DNA of 64,000 nt from an uncultured Hoeflea sp. (GCF_947501405.1 NZ_CANMVK010000006.1:1-64000); one strand, 5' to 3'. Shown: positions 45,592 through 55,223, counted from the stretch's first letter. A program made the numbers and translations. Notes: generated by a model from the sequence alone, not told the origin.

Positions 45592-45765
45592 GCCGCCTCA
45601 GTCCTTGCCGCCTCGCGGCCGTTGGTGCCAGTTCTCATCAACATGGCTTTATTGCCGCGCCGCTGTGGCAGTATTGTGGCCCGCGGCGGCGGTCACCTGC
45701 AACCCTGCCATTGTTGCTTGGCGCGAACACCAAGCGCTGATCGATGTCCGCGCTGCCAGCCTTGC

Positions 45766-47148
45766 TCAGTGTTCCACCGCCAGCCCCGGCAGGCTCAGCC
45801 GCGCCGACAGCCCGCCCGAAGGGGCGCGCGCCAGTTCGAAATCACCCTTATATTCGGATGCGATCTCCTTGACGATTGAAAGTCCGAGGCCCGTGCCCGG
45901 CTTGCTTTCATCCAGCCTGCGCCCGCGCTTGACCGCCTCGGCCATGCCCGCATCGTCCAGTCCCGGCCCGTCATCATCAATGTCGATCCGGAACATCGGC
46001 CGTCCGTCGCTGGCTGCCGGCGCGGGTTTGAGCGTGACGGCCACCTCGTTCCGGGCGAATTTGGCGGCATTTTCGATCAGGTTGCCCAGCGCCTCTTCCA
46101 GATCCTGGGTTTCCATGGCCAGAACCACCTCACGCGGGGCAATTTCCGCGGAAAAAGCGAGATCGCGGTTGAGTTTGCCCATCACCCGCACCAGCCGATC
46201 GATCACCGGCGCAGCTTCCGTGCGCGCCAGCACGCTGCCGCGCTGGGCGGCGATGCGGGCACGGTCGAGATAGGTCTGAACCTGAGCCTGCATGGTTTCG
46301 GCCTGGGCACGCACCAGACCGGCATGGGCAGGCGTCATGTCGCGGGATTCGTTGATCAGCACTGCAATCGGGGTTTTGAGCGAATGCGCCAGATTGCCCA
46401 CTTGCATGCGCGCCCGTTCGACCACCCGGTGATTGGCGCCGATCAGCGCGTTGATCTCACCAGCCAGAGGCGCGATTTCGCGCGGGAAATCACCGTCGAG
46501 CCGGTCGGCCTCACCGGCGCGAATACGGCCCAGCGCCTGGCGGGCCTGGTCGAGCGGGCGCAGGCCATAAAGGATCGCCACGGCGTTGACCACCAGACTG
46601 CCGATGCCGAAAATCACCAGCGCCAGATAGAGGTTTCCTGAAAAATCGGCGATCTCGGCGTCAAGCACCTGACGATTGCCGGCCACGCGAAATCTGGCAG
46701 CACGGCCGTCGGCATCGAGGTCCACTTCGGTTTCGGCCACCACCAGCAGGTTGCCGGCTGGATCCATCGCCGGATAATAGCGCAGATAGCGGGCGTCAAA
46801 AGGTACGGCCTGCTGCGATGGGGCCGGCAGCGCCGCGTCGCCGATCGAGACTGAACCCAGCCGCGGCCCCTCGGTTCCGGCCAGCGGTTCGACCAGCCAG
46901 ATCCAGCCACTTCCGGGTTGATCAAATACCAGGTCACCCAGTTGCGGCGCGCCGGTCAGGCGGCCGGAGGCGTCGATCGACACCGCATTGATGACGCTGT
47001 TGAGCTGGGCGCGCAATAGATCGGCGAACGCGCGTTCGCTGTTGGCGCGGTAAAGTTGGGAAATCACGATGGCGATGGCAACAAGCGCGATCACCGCCCA
47101 GATGGAAGCCAGCATCAGCACCCGGGCTGTCAGCGACGCCCGTTTCAT
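45766..47148 (-). CDS. feuQ: Sensor histidine kinase, FeuQ-like
   Basis: 460 residues. Membrane segments at about 11-31 and 174-194 bound a periplasmic sensor domain. The HAMP-like region is followed by His255 in V-G-N-L-A-H-S-L-K-T-P and HATPase motifs N-L-I-E-N-A-A-K-F, D-D-D-G-P-G-L and G-T-G-L-G-L-S. It overlaps the upstream regulator gene by four bases. In rhizobia FeuQ senses osmotic/envelope conditions and controls cyclic glucan export through FeuP. The symbol rests on family features and the cyc neighbourhood. Confidence 0.82.
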   Translation of the reverse strand: MKRASLTARVLMLASIWAVIALVAIAIVISQLYRANSERAFADLLRAQLNSVINAVSIDASGRLTGAPQLGDLVFDQPGSGWIWLVEPLAGTEGPRLGSVSIGDAALPAPSQQAVPFDARYLRYYPAMDPAGNLLVVAETEVDLDADGRAARFRVAGNRQVLDAEIADFSGNLYLALVIFGIGSLVVNAVAILYGLRPLDQARQALGRIRAGEADRLDGDFPREIAPLAGEINALIGANHRVVERARMQVGNLAHSLKTPIAVLINESRDMTPAHAGLVRAQAETMQAQVQTYLDRARIAAQRGSVLARTEAAPVIDRLVRVMGKLNRDLAFSAEIAPREVVLAMETQDLEEALGNLIENAAKFARNEVAVTLKPAPAASDGRPMFRIDIDDDGPGLDDAGMAEAVKRGRRLDESKPGTGLGLSIVKEIASEYKGDFELARAPSGGLSARLSLPGLAVEH

Positions 47149-47831
47149 CCGGCTTTATCCGCTCCGCCGCCGCCGGGCGCCGTCAACCGGTAGCCGAGGC
47201 CCCGCACGGTCTCGATCAGATCAGCGCCGATCTTCTTGCGCAGACGGCCGACAAAGACTTCGATGGTGTTGGAATCGCGATCGAAATCCTGATCATACAT
47301 GTGCTCGACCAGTTCGGTGCGCGACACCACCTGGTCGACGTGATGCATCAGATAGGACAAAAGCCGGAATTCGTGGCTGGTCAATTTCAGCGTCACGCCG
47401 TCGACGCTCGCCTTGGAGGATTTGGTATCGAGCCGCACCGGCCCGCAGACGATTTCGGATGACGCATGACCGGAAGCGCGGCGGATCAACGCCCGGATGC
47501 GCGCCAGCACTTCCTCGACATGGAATGGCTTGGTGACGTAATCATCGGCGCCCGCATCGATGCCCGCCACCTTGTCGCTCCAGCGGTCGCGCGCCGTCAG
47601 AATGAGCACCGGCATGATGCGGCTCTCGGCGCGCCATTTTTCGAGCACCGTCACGCCGTCCATCTCCGGCAGGCCGATATCGAGGATCACCGCATCATAA
47701 GGCTCGGTGTCGCCCAGAAAATGCCCCTCCTCGCCATCATAGGCGCGATCAACCACATAGGCCTGTTCCTCCAGCGCCTCGGCAAGCTGACGATTGAGAT
47801 CCTTGTCATCTTCGACGATAAGTATTCGCAC
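47145..47831 (-). CDS. feuP: OmpR-family response regulator, FeuP-like
   Basis: A GTG start follows GGAG. The 228-residue product has a receiver with Asp8-Asp9, phospho-acceptor Asp51 (A-V-I-L-D-I-G-L-P-E-M-D-G) and T-K-P-F-H-V-E-E, then an OmpR winged helix with R-D-S-N-T-I-E-V-F-V-G-R-L-R-K-K-I and V-R-G-L-G-Y-R-L. A small exported protein gene lies 177 bp upstream. FeuP activates ndvA in Sinorhizobium meliloti. The order feuN-P-Q supports the name. Confidence 0.85.
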   Translation of the reverse strand: MRILIVEDDKDLNRQLAEALEEQAYVVDRAYDGEEGHFLGDTEPYDAVILDIGLPEMDGVTVLEKWRAESRIMPVLILTARDRWSDKVAGIDAGADDYVTKPFHVEEVLARIRALIRRASGHASSEIVCGPVRLDTKSSKASVDGVTLKLTSHEFRLLSYLMHHVDQVVSRTELVEHMYDQDFDRDSNTIEVFVGRLRKKIGADLIETVRGLGYRLTAPGGGGADKAG

Positions 47832-48008
47832 CTGATCCGCTCCCGCTGTCTGACGCCCGGCGCCTCGAAGATACCGCGCCGATTCGTGCGCGCTTTCCTT
47901 ATATCGTGTTCCCGGCGTCCTGCGTTACCGTCTGCGCGCAGCCATCACCTGATTTGGCTGCCAACCGGGCGCGGCCTGCGATCCGGCAACGATCTGGCGG
48001 CGCGGTCC

Positions 48009-48287
48009 TCATTGGGGAACGGAGATGGTCACTTTCTTTGGCCGCTCGGAACCAGTTCCCGGAACCAGCACGGTGATAACGCACACCGCCTGGCCACCCT
48101 GGCTCTGGGCGGAAGCGGACAGCAATTGCCCGCCGGTCTGGCTGACCACCTGCGCCGCAGCACCTGAACAATCGACAGCGACACGGCGGATTTCCGCTTC
48201 ACCGGCGCCCGGCACCTGAAGGGCCGGCATCGGTGTCATCGCGGTTTGAACGGCGATCAGTCCGGCTGTGAGGATGGTGGCAGTCAT
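48009..48287 (-). CDS. feuN: Small periplasmic protein, candidate FeuN
   Basis: 92 residues. The first ~20 residues are a weak signal peptide (hydrophobic, few charges); the mature part is a compact domain with two Cys (V-D-C-S and A-V-C-V-I-T-V-L-V) and ends V-T-I-S-V-P-Q. In S. meliloti feuN, just upstream of feuP, encodes a small periplasmic protein that restrains FeuQ. Size, export and position all match. Identity is inferred from these, not from alignment. A direct repeat and palindrome lie just upstream. Confidence 0.65.
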   Translation of the reverse strand: MTATILTAGLIAVQTAMTPMPALQVPGAGEAEIRRVAVDCSGAAAQVVSQTGGQLLSASAQSQGGQAVCVITVLVPGTGSERPKKVTISVPQ

Positions 48288-48320
48288 GAGGAACCCTGAA
48301 GCGGTTTGTATTTCATTGTG

Positions 48321-48343
48321 ACAGGATTGATACAGGATCCTGT
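48321..48343. promoter_or_regulatory. Direct repeat and palindrome upstream of feuN
   Basis: ACAGGAT occurs twice with an 11-bp period (48321, 48332), the spacing typical of OmpR-family binding sites. The second copy is also half of the perfect palindrome ACAGGATCCTGT (48332-48343). It lies 34-56 bp before the feuN start codon, a fitting place for FeuP autoregulation. Confidence 0.5.
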
Positions 48344-48402
48344 CTGAACCGCAAATGAATGGGAAGCCCCGAAAAGCACCCTCCCCGCATCCTGGCAGAG
48401 CG

Positions 48403-48609
48403 TCACCTGATCCGGGCCCTGGCCGTGATCCGGCCGTAGAGCGCCATCAGGCCGCCCAGTGCCGCGCCCAGCGATGTCAGCAGTTCGGTGAGCGATGCGC
48501 GGTCGCCATCGGCCAGTTCAAGGCCTGTCAGCCCCAATACGGCCGAAAACAGCGTGACCGCTGCGCCCCAAAGGGTCTTGGATTGCCACCAGGGCTTTTC
48601 GATGTTCAT
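48403..48609 (-). CDS. Holin-like small membrane protein downstream of the GTA cluster
   Basis: 68 residues, AAAGGA before the ATG. The start has a basic/aromatic P-W-W-Q-S-K-T-L-W segment, then two hydrophobic helices (about 13-30 and 44-60) separated by a short acidic turn, and a basic tail R-I-T-A-R-A-R-I-R. This resembles phage pinholin-type proteins and similar ORFs next to Rhizobiales GTA clusters. It follows the g15 gene by 30 bp on the same strand. A role in particle release is inferred. Confidence 0.65.
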   Translation of the reverse strand: MNIEKPWWQSKTLWGAAVTLFSAVLGLTGLELADGDRASLTELLTSLGAALGGLMALYGRITARARIR

Positions 48610-48639
48610 GAACTTGGTCCTTTCATCACAGGTGAGAAA

Positions 48640-51600
48640 TCAGGGCATCAGTGTTGCGGTGCGCGCCACGCCCCAGGGCACGCGCTTGCCGGCTTGCGCC
48701 ACCCGCAGGGTCAGTGCCGATTGCGGCGCGCCGAAATCTGCGAGCTCGTAGGCGTCCGGGTAGAGCCATTCAGGGGCATCGACCTCGATGCTGCGGATGG
48801 CGGTGCCGGCATTGAGGATCTCGGCGCGGTAACGCTCGAACCCCTCATCATTGGCGATCTCTGCCGCAGTCCAGCTGTCGGCCGGCAGCCGCCCGCGGCG
48901 GGTCCAGCCAAACATCACGCCGCCGGCCTGGCGGCGGGCGCGCAGATGCACCGGCGACAGCGGAGTGAGTGCGCGTTCGCCACCAGCGAAGATCTGAGGT
49001 TGCGTACCGCCAGAGGGCAGGCCTGCAGCCTCGGCGATCCAGTTGAGAGCGCGTCCGGCCTCGTCCAGCGACAGGCCGAGCGGCCGCACCCCGTTGTCGA
49101 GCGCAACAAATGAAGCCCCCGCGCTGGCGCCCGCGCGCATCGCGTCATCGGTGCCCGCCTGTCCACGCAACAGCCCGGAAAGCCGCCAGCGTCGGCTGGC
49201 GATCTCTTCGGCCGTTTCGAACTGCAAGACTTCCCAGACGCCAATGTCGGAGCGGACCACCGCCACATTGGCTCCGTTCAACAGCGCCAGCCGGCTCACC
49301 GACGCCATCTCGCCAAAGCCCAAATCGACTTCGACGCCCGGACCCCGGTCGACGCGAGCCTCCCAGCCTCCAGGCGGCAGCGGCGTGACCAGCGATCCGA
49401 TCCGCGCCGGCGCTTCCAGGGTCACGCGCGGCGCATAGCCCTCGGCCTCGACCGAACTCGACAGCACAATCTGCCGCCAGGGGACCGCCAGACCGGCGGC
49501 TCGCGCCCAGGCGGTCTCGTCACCGCCCCGGATCACCGGCAGGTCGGCATAGAGGATTGCCGGTGCGAACGCCGCGCTGGCGTCGCCGCCACTTGGCGGA
49601 ATCAGCGTTTCGCGGGTGGATCCGGCCGCGGCGCCTGAATGGGACACCGCCTCGATGCGGCGCATGTCGCCATCCTCAATGCGGTTGATCCGGAACACGT
49701 CCGACGGCGCGTCTTCAAGATCAAGCCTCACCGTATCACCGGGCTGCAACGATGCGGCCTGCGGCGGCATCGAGAAGGTCAACCGCCGGCGCTGCAGCCG
49801 GTGATCGCGCAGCCAGCGGTCGGCGGCGGCGCGGGCTTGTCCAGGCTCCAGCGCCAGGCTGAGCGGCATGTCGTGCTGGCGCAACGCCTCGCCTTCCAGC
49901 CGTCGCGAGCGGGCGGAAGCCGCGGCGTGATCATTGAGCGGATCGGCGAACAGAATGACCGCCTCGTTGGAAAACTCGCCGATTTCGCCGCGAACCTCTT
50001 CATGACGCGCGGCGTTTTCGGGCTCGGCGATGACATCGACAATGGCGGGTGCCGCGGCCGCCGTCAGCCGCGAGACGAACTCCAGGCCGCGCGACCCTTC
50101 GCGCACATCGATGGCGAAGGCCTCGAGAAGCGGTTCGAGCACCGCGCGGGGCGACAACGGGCTGGTGATCACATGACCTCCGGCGGTGCCATCGACCCGG
50201 CTGACGTCGAAATCAAAGAACTCCGCGTCTGTGAGCACAGCAGCAATCAGCTCGGCCAGCGTCAGCCCGCCCAGGCGGCCATTGAGCCAGTGGCCGGTGC
50301 GCCAGTTGTCGCCATCCGACCAGACATCGCTCGACAAAGGAAACGCCGGAAACGGCCGTGCATCCCAGCTCCACAGGTGAATGTGGTCGGTCACCACCAT
50401 GCCATCGGCGTTGGCCGGTCCGCTCCAGTGCTGGAGATGGGCGGCGAGAAAGGCGCGCTGGGCGAAATCGTCACGATTGCCGTTCGAGTACCAGGGCAGC
50501 GCGCTTTCAGATGATTTCGGATCGGGAAACAGATTGGGTTGATTGGCGCCCTTGTCCACCGCCGGGCATCCGAGTTCTGTAAACCAGAACGGTTTCGAGC
50601 CGGGAACCCACGCACTCGGCGTTAAAGCCTCGACGCCGCCGACGCGGTCGAAATGCTGGTTTTGCCACCAGCCGCGCAGGTCCTTGATGCGGTAGATCCA
50701 GTGCTTTCCCGCCAACCCGTCGGTGATCGGCAGTCGTGCGCGCGCATCCCGCCCGGCTTTGTCGGCGTAATACCAGTCAAAGCCTTCGCCACCCTCAATC
50801 GCGGCGGTCAGCGCGGTCACATCATTGGCGTAGCGGGCGCCGTCGGGGTTGCCCTCGCGCAGATCTTCGTCGCGCCAGTCCGACAGCGGCATGTAATTGT
50901 CGATGCCGATGGCGCCAATGGCCGGATGCGCCCACAGACTGTCGAGGTGAAACAGCACATCGCCCGAACCATCGTCGGGTCGGTAGCTTGCATATTCGCT
51001 CCAGTCGGCGGCGTAGGTCAGCGTCGTGCCCGGCCCCAGCATGGTTTTGACGTCGGCGGCGATTGCCGCAAGTTCATCGACAAAGGGAAAGCTGCCGGTG
51101 TGGTCGCGAAGCCGCGTCAGGCCAATCATCTCTGAGCCGATGACGAAGGCGTCGACCCCGCCTGCCGCAACCGCCAGTGCGGCATGATGCAATACGAAAC
51201 GGCGATAGCCGTCATCGCCACCCAGCCAGGTAACGCCGCCGCCGGCAACGATGACGTCGGACACGGCTGTGGTTCCGCACAATGCCGAGATTTCGCTTCG
51301 CATTGCGGCGGTCTTGTCGGGCGTGCCCGGCAGACCGGGGGCCGGCGCTGCCGTCACCCGGCCGCGCCAGGGATAGACCGGTTGGCTGGCGGCCCCATCG
51401 GGCGCGGGCAAGCTGTTTCCGGGCGCGATGTCCATCAGCACAAACGGATAGAGCACCACCTTGAGCCCGCGCGCCTTGAGATCGATGATCGCCTCGATCA
51501 ACGCGCTGTCATCGGGAGTCCCGCCATAGGCCGGGCCGCCATCCTTCCGGCTGATCTGGTGGGCGGTGCTGCGGGAATAACCGCCGACCTTCCAGGGCCG

Positions 51601-52488
51601 GGTCTCGCCCTCACGGAACGGCACCTCGACGCCCGGACGGAACCGGCAATGGCTGGTGCGCAGATCGTCGCCGAACCAGGACGAGACCAGGGCCACCGAT
51701 TTCAGGTTCGGGCACACGGCCTGCAATTCATTGATGGATTGGGTCCAGTCGGTGGATGCCAGACGCATGTTTCGGTTGATCAGCCGCTCCGATCCGATGC
51801 CCAGCGCTTCGCGCACCTGGGTGGTGGCATAGCCGTGCTCGGTCGCCCCCGGGATCAGCGCCACCGCCTTGATCGCAGTCTCAAGCCCGCCGACGGGCCG
51901 GACCACCTCGAACTGCAGGGTGGGAATGCGGTTGCCGAATTCATCGAGCGGCAGCCGCTCGAACACCACATAGGCAAGTCCGCGCCAGGCCGGCGCACGG
52001 CCAACGCCCTGCTTGGCCTCAATCAGCGGGTCGGGCAATTGCGTCGCCGTGCCGTGGTAGATCCGCATGTCCAGCGTTTGAAGGTCGAGTTCGCGGCCAT
52101 CGGCCCAGACCCTGCGCACCGACGCGATCGGGCCTTCACAAAGCCCAAGCGCGAAATTGGCGTGGTTGGAATAGCTCACGGTGGTCTGGCTGCGCCCCTT
52201 GCCGCCCTGGCGCTGCTGGGTCACGGTTTCCTCGAACCGTGTCGCCCAGATCAGCGCGCCGGCGATGCGCATGGTGCCGTGAACCCTGAGAATCGGCGAT
52301 CCCTCGTCGGCGGAGGGGATCCGGGCACCGCTGAGGCCGCGGCCATGAACGGTCTTGGAGGGATTGAGCAGGCTGGAGTCGAGCATGCCGCCCACGGTGG
52401 CGCCGATCGCCGATCCGATCGCGGTGCCGACGGGCCCGAACAACCCGCCCACGGCGGCGCCGGCCACTTGCAGCAAAAGTGTCGCCAT
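48640..52488 (-). CDS. GTA host-specificity/tail tip protein (g15-like)
   Basis: 1282 residues. The N-terminus is a hydrophobic Gly/Ala-rich segment (about 1-40). The middle has the GTA TIM-barrel-like domain (about 390-720, with W-Y-Y-A-D-K and F-W-F-T-E-L-G-C-P) and the C-terminal half has the beta-rich phage tail-tip regions. RcGTA g15 forms the central fibre/megatron of the baseplate and contacts the recipient cell. The length matches RcGTA (about 1300). It is 13 bp after the g14 gene. Confidence 0.93.
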   Translation of the reverse strand: MATLLLQVAGAAVGGLFGPVGTAIGSAIGATVGGMLDSSLLNPSKTVHGRGLSGARIPSADEGSPILRVHGTMRIAGALIWATRFEETVTQQRQGGKGRSQTTVSYSNHANFALGLCEGPIASVRRVWADGRELDLQTLDMRIYHGTATQLPDPLIEAKQGVGRAPAWRGLAYVVFERLPLDEFGNRIPTLQFEVVRPVGGLETAIKAVALIPGATEHGYATTQVREALGIGSERLINRNMRLASTDWTQSINELQAVCPNLKSVALVSSWFGDDLRTSHCRFRPGVEVPFREGETRPWKVGGYSRSTAHQISRKDGGPAYGGTPDDSALIEAIIDLKARGLKVVLYPFVLMDIAPGNSLPAPDGAASQPVYPWRGRVTAAPAPGLPGTPDKTAAMRSEISALCGTTAVSDVIVAGGGVTWLGGDDGYRRFVLHHAALAVAAGGVDAFVIGSEMIGLTRLRDHTGSFPFVDELAAIAADVKTMLGPGTTLTYAADWSEYASYRPDDGSGDVLFHLDSLWAHPAIGAIGIDNYMPLSDWRDEDLREGNPDGARYANDVTALTAAIEGGEGFDWYYADKAGRDARARLPITDGLAGKHWIYRIKDLRGWWQNQHFDRVGGVEALTPSAWVPGSKPFWFTELGCPAVDKGANQPNLFPDPKSSESALPWYSNGNRDDFAQRAFLAAHLQHWSGPANADGMVVTDHIHLWSWDARPFPAFPLSSDVWSDGDNWRTGHWLNGRLGGLTLAELIAAVLTDAEFFDFDVSRVDGTAGGHVITSPLSPRAVLEPLLEAFAIDVREGSRGLEFVSRLTAAAAPAIVDVIAEPENAARHEEVRGEIGEFSNEAVILFADPLNDHAAASARSRRLEGEALRQHDMPLSLALEPGQARAAADRWLRDHRLQRRRLTFSMPPQAASLQPGDTVRLDLEDAPSDVFRINRIEDGDMRRIEAVSHSGAAAGSTRETLIPPSGGDASAAFAPAILYADLPVIRGGDETAWARAAGLAVPWRQIVLSSSVEAEGYAPRVTLEAPARIGSLVTPLPPGGWEARVDRGPGVEVDLGFGEMASVSRLALLNGANVAVVRSDIGVWEVLQFETAEEIASRRWRLSGLLRGQAGTDDAMRAGASAGASFVALDNGVRPLGLSLDEAGRALNWIAEAAGLPSGGTQPQIFAGGERALTPLSPVHLRARRQAGGVMFGWTRRGRLPADSWTAAEIANDEGFERYRAEILNAGTAIRSIEVDAPEWLYPDAYELADFGAPQSALTLRVAQAGKRVPWGVARTATLMP

Positions 52489-52501
52489 CTCTAAATCTCA
52501 C

Positions 52502-52972
52502 TCATTTCGAGGTTTTGCGGCCGACGGAAATCCGGTGCACAGCCGCAATCCGCCGCCGCCAGGAGGGCACCAGCGCGCTTTCGATCACACCCGCTTGCTC
52601 ATAGGCGTGGATAAAGTGCTGCGGCCCGGAAAGAATGCCCGCATGTTTGGCGGCCACGCCGTCGCGCCAGCGAAACAGCACGATGTCGCCGGGCCGGGCT
52701 GCGGCCAGGGAGATGGCAGCGCCGCAATGACGGCGGGCGGCAAGAATAAGCCGGTCGGCGCCTGCCCGCTCCGCCCAGTCGGGCTGGTAGGGTCCGGGCT
52801 CTTCGGTCACCAGTCCGGTGATTTCAGCATAGACCCCACGCACCAGGCCCAGGCAGTCACACCCTACGCCCTTCAGCGATGCCTGATGCCGGTAGGGCGT
52901 GCCGACCCAGGCGCGCGCGGCTTCTACAATGCGTGCGCCAAGGTCTTCGTCGTCGATCATCCCGCCGCTCAT
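52502..52972 (-). CDS. GTA peptidoglycan hydrolase, NlpC/P60 (g14-like)
   Basis: 156 residues. NlpC/P60 fold with Cys in V-G-C-D-C-L-G-L, His in A-A-K-H-A-G-I and a further His in F-I-H-A-Y. It would cut the recipient's peptidoglycan during DNA delivery. The ATG overlaps the g13 stop codon. Confidence 0.92.
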   Translation of the reverse strand: MSGGMIDDEDLGARIVEAARAWVGTPYRHQASLKGVGCDCLGLVRGVYAEITGLVTEEPGPYQPDWAERAGADRLILAARRHCGAAISLAAARPGDIVLFRWRDGVAAKHAGILSGPQHFIHAYEQAGVIESALVPSWRRRIAAVHRISVGRKTSK

Positions 52973-53859
52973 GGCACCACCGGCCTGCCATCATGCACGG
53001 TATCAGTGTCGGCGTAGCCATAGGCGAAGTCGCTGCCCGGCAAATGCGGAAAGCCCTGAAAATTGAGTGCATTGGCAAATTTTTGTGAACAGGTTTCAAA
53101 AGACTTGTCACAGCCGGCTGTTATCTCGAACTGATCACCGGGCGCCGGCAACCGCGCCATCGGCGACCACAGGGTCAGCCGCGCGCTGCCGCCCGCCAGC
53201 CCATGTTCGGACACGTCGGTGGTCAAGCCTGAAAGCGGACCGGTGGAAAACGCCACCCGGCCGCCCGAAAACCATCCGGCCGGGCGGTCGTCGACGCCGC
53301 TGACGATCAGCGTCGTCTCATCGGGCGCATCGATCACCGCACCGCTGAGCCTGAACGGGTGCGCCGTAACATTGGCGGTGCATCGCCCGTCGCCCAGATC
53401 GGCGTCGCAGCGGCGGCTGTAGAGCCGCCCGCTTGGCTGGTCGAGCCGAGCTGCGAGCGACCTGAGTTCCACGCTGAAGGCGGGGCCGCTACTTCGCACC
53501 TCTCCCAGCACCCGGGTGGACAACAGCACATGGTCGTGAGGCGCCTGCCAATTGACCAGGAACGTCTCAACCCTTGCGCCGTCATAGCGGCCAAGCGCCA
53601 GATCGTCTGCGCTGATCGCCTCGTCGGAAAAGGCCCCCGCCACATCTGCGGCATCGGCCTCAAGCCCCAGTCCGGTCTCCACTTCGGACGCGCGAAATCC
53701 GGTGGCTGCGGAAAACACGGTGCCGTCAAATTCGAGATCGCCGTCATGCTCGGTAAAGCCTAGCACCAGCCCGTCGGTGCGGGTGAGCCGCCAGGCATGG
53801 CAGGTGGTGGTCGAGGTCTGGTCCAGATGGGCCGCAAGGCCCGCGGGGATATCTCTCAT
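52969..53859 (-). CDS. GTA baseplate hub protein (g13-like, DUF2163)
   Basis: 296 residues. An N-terminal DUF2163 domain with L-V-L-G-F-T-E-H-D and a C-terminal part ending F-A-N-A-L-N-F-Q-G-F-P-H-L-P-G. Cysteines in R-R-C-D-A-D-L-G-D-G-R-C-T and A-G-C-D-K-S-F-E-T-C fit the iron-sulfur cluster reported for the RcGTA hub protein. Between g12 and g14. Confidence 0.92.
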   Translation of the reverse strand: MRDIPAGLAAHLDQTSTTTCHAWRLTRTDGLVLGFTEHDGDLEFDGTVFSAATGFRASEVETGLGLEADAADVAGAFSDEAISADDLALGRYDGARVETFLVNWQAPHDHVLLSTRVLGEVRSSGPAFSVELRSLAARLDQPSGRLYSRRCDADLGDGRCTANVTAHPFRLSGAVIDAPDETTLIVSGVDDRPAGWFSGGRVAFSTGPLSGLTTDVSEHGLAGGSARLTLWSPMARLPAPGDQFEITAGCDKSFETCSQKFANALNFQGFPHLPGSDFAYGYADTDTVHDGRPVVP

Positions 53860-53869
53860 GGCATCGCTC

Positions 53870-54511
53870 TCATGGTTTGATCTCCGTCAGCGGCACAGTG
53901 GGAACCGACCCGGCCTTGAAGGCGGCGAGCGAGATCTCGATGCGGTCGATGTCGAAGCGTACGGGAATGTCGAACTCGTAACCGGCGGTCACCAACGCGC
54001 CTGGCGCGGGCGTCGCTCCCGGTGCGATCACCACCTGCCCGGTGGCTGCGTCGACACTGTAATTGCCGGGATCGACCGGAACGCTGTTGATGGCCACCAA
54101 TACGCTGCCATCGACCGGTTTTTCAATCCGGCGCGCGGTGGCGCCGCCGGTGTCGGCATAGGTCTTTGTCAGCGCAAACAGTGTGGTCACCCCGTCGCCC
54201 ACGCCGATGGATTGATCGATCGCTGTGGGCGGCTGGCCATAGGCCGCCGAAACGTGATCGACCGGATCACGGAACCGGAAACCGTAGAGCTGACCGCGTC
54301 GCGCCTCGAAGAACTCGATGAGCTCATAAAGATCTTCCAATCCGCGCAGGCCGGTGCCGACATCGTAGCGCCGGCGCGCATCGGCCCAGCGTGCGTTGCG
54401 GGTTTCCCCGCCATTGGAGAGCGCCACGATATCGGTGCGGCGCCCCGGTCCTCCGCTGGCGCCCAGCGACAGCCGCAAAGGCAGGCGGACCTCGTGAAAT
54501 CCCTGGGTCAT
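53870..54511 (-). CDS. GTA distal tail protein (g12-like, DUF2460)
   Basis: 213 residues, AAGGAAA before the ATG. It starts F-H-E-V-R-L-P-L-R-L-S-L-G-A-S-G-G-P and contains Y-G-F-R-F-R-D-P-V-D, both diagnostic for DUF2460. It forms the distal tail ring that joins tube and baseplate in RcGTA. Confidence 0.93.
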   Translation of the reverse strand: MTQGFHEVRLPLRLSLGASGGPGRRTDIVALSNGGETRNARWADARRRYDVGTGLRGLEDLYELIEFFEARRGQLYGFRFRDPVDHVSAAYGQPPTAIDQSIGVGDGVTTLFALTKTYADTGGATARRIEKPVDGSVLVAINSVPVDPGNYSVDAATGQVVIAPGATPAPGALVTAGYEFDIPVRFDIDRIEISLAAFKAGSVPTVPLTEIKP

Positions 54512-54532
54512 GTTCGAGTTTCCTTAAGTGGA

Positions 54533-55117
54533 TTAGAGACCACGCCGGCCACGGCCGACGGCGCGCGCCAGCATGGCCGTGACCTGGGCCTCGGATTTGG
54601 TGAAGCTGGCCGCGTCCTGGGTGGAGACGTTGAAGGTCACCTGCATCGGCTGGCCGCCGCCTGCGGAGGCCACGCCCAACCGCCCGTCAGACCCGCGCTT
54701 GAGTGGCATGATCGCCTCGGCGCCGGCCTCTCCCATCAGCCCGACATCGCCGCCGGGCATCGCAAAATAGGAAGGTCCGCCGACCACGCCGCCGTCGGCA
54801 AAGGCCGTCACACGTCCGGGAACGCCGCCTTTGGCAAAGGGCAGGATGTTTCTCAAACCACCGGTGAGGCCGGCAATGGTGTTGCCCATCAGACCTTCGA
54901 GCGGCGCCATTCCGGCATCAAGCGTGATGGCGATCATGCGGTTGCCGAGCTGGCGCAGAACATCTTCAAGACCCCGGCCTTCCACTGTGGCCTGTTTCAT
55001 GGCCGTCGACAGCGCACTGCCGAAGGAGTTGGCCTTACGGGTCAATTCATCGAGCGCGCGATCCGCACCATTGAGTTCGAGATCCACATCCACGTCCAGA
55101 TTGTCGTCTTCGATCAT
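54533..55117 (-). CDS. GTA tail tape measure protein (g11-like)
   Basis: 194 residues, AAGGAG before the ATG. Residues ~15-70 form a helix; the centre is Gly/Pro-rich with F-A-K-G-G-V-P and F-A-D-G-G-V-V-G-G-P, and G-L-M-G-E-A-G-A-E-A-I-M-P-L follows, as in phage tape measure C-termini. The short length agrees with the short GTA tail. Confidence 0.88.
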   Translation of the reverse strand: MIEDDNLDVDVDLELNGADRALDELTRKANSFGSALSTAMKQATVEGRGLEDVLRQLGNRMIAITLDAGMAPLEGLMGNTIAGLTGGLRNILPFAKGGVPGRVTAFADGGVVGGPSYFAMPGGDVGLMGEAGAEAIMPLKRGSDGRLGVASAGGGQPMQVTFNVSTQDAASFTKSEAQVTAMLARAVGRGRRGL

Positions 55118-55223
55118 TGCGGCGTCTCCTTGCAGGTTTGATTGCCTGTCCGATTGCCCTGTTCACCGGTTCGGACTGGCGGGCCGACCCACGAGCCCGA
55201 CGAGCAGCGCACCGCCAACGGTG

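Noticed and set aside
51184-52494. 436-codon plus-strand open frame in the GTA region
   Set aside because: Antisense to the g15 gene; Arg/Gly/His-rich with no ribosome binding site or domain.
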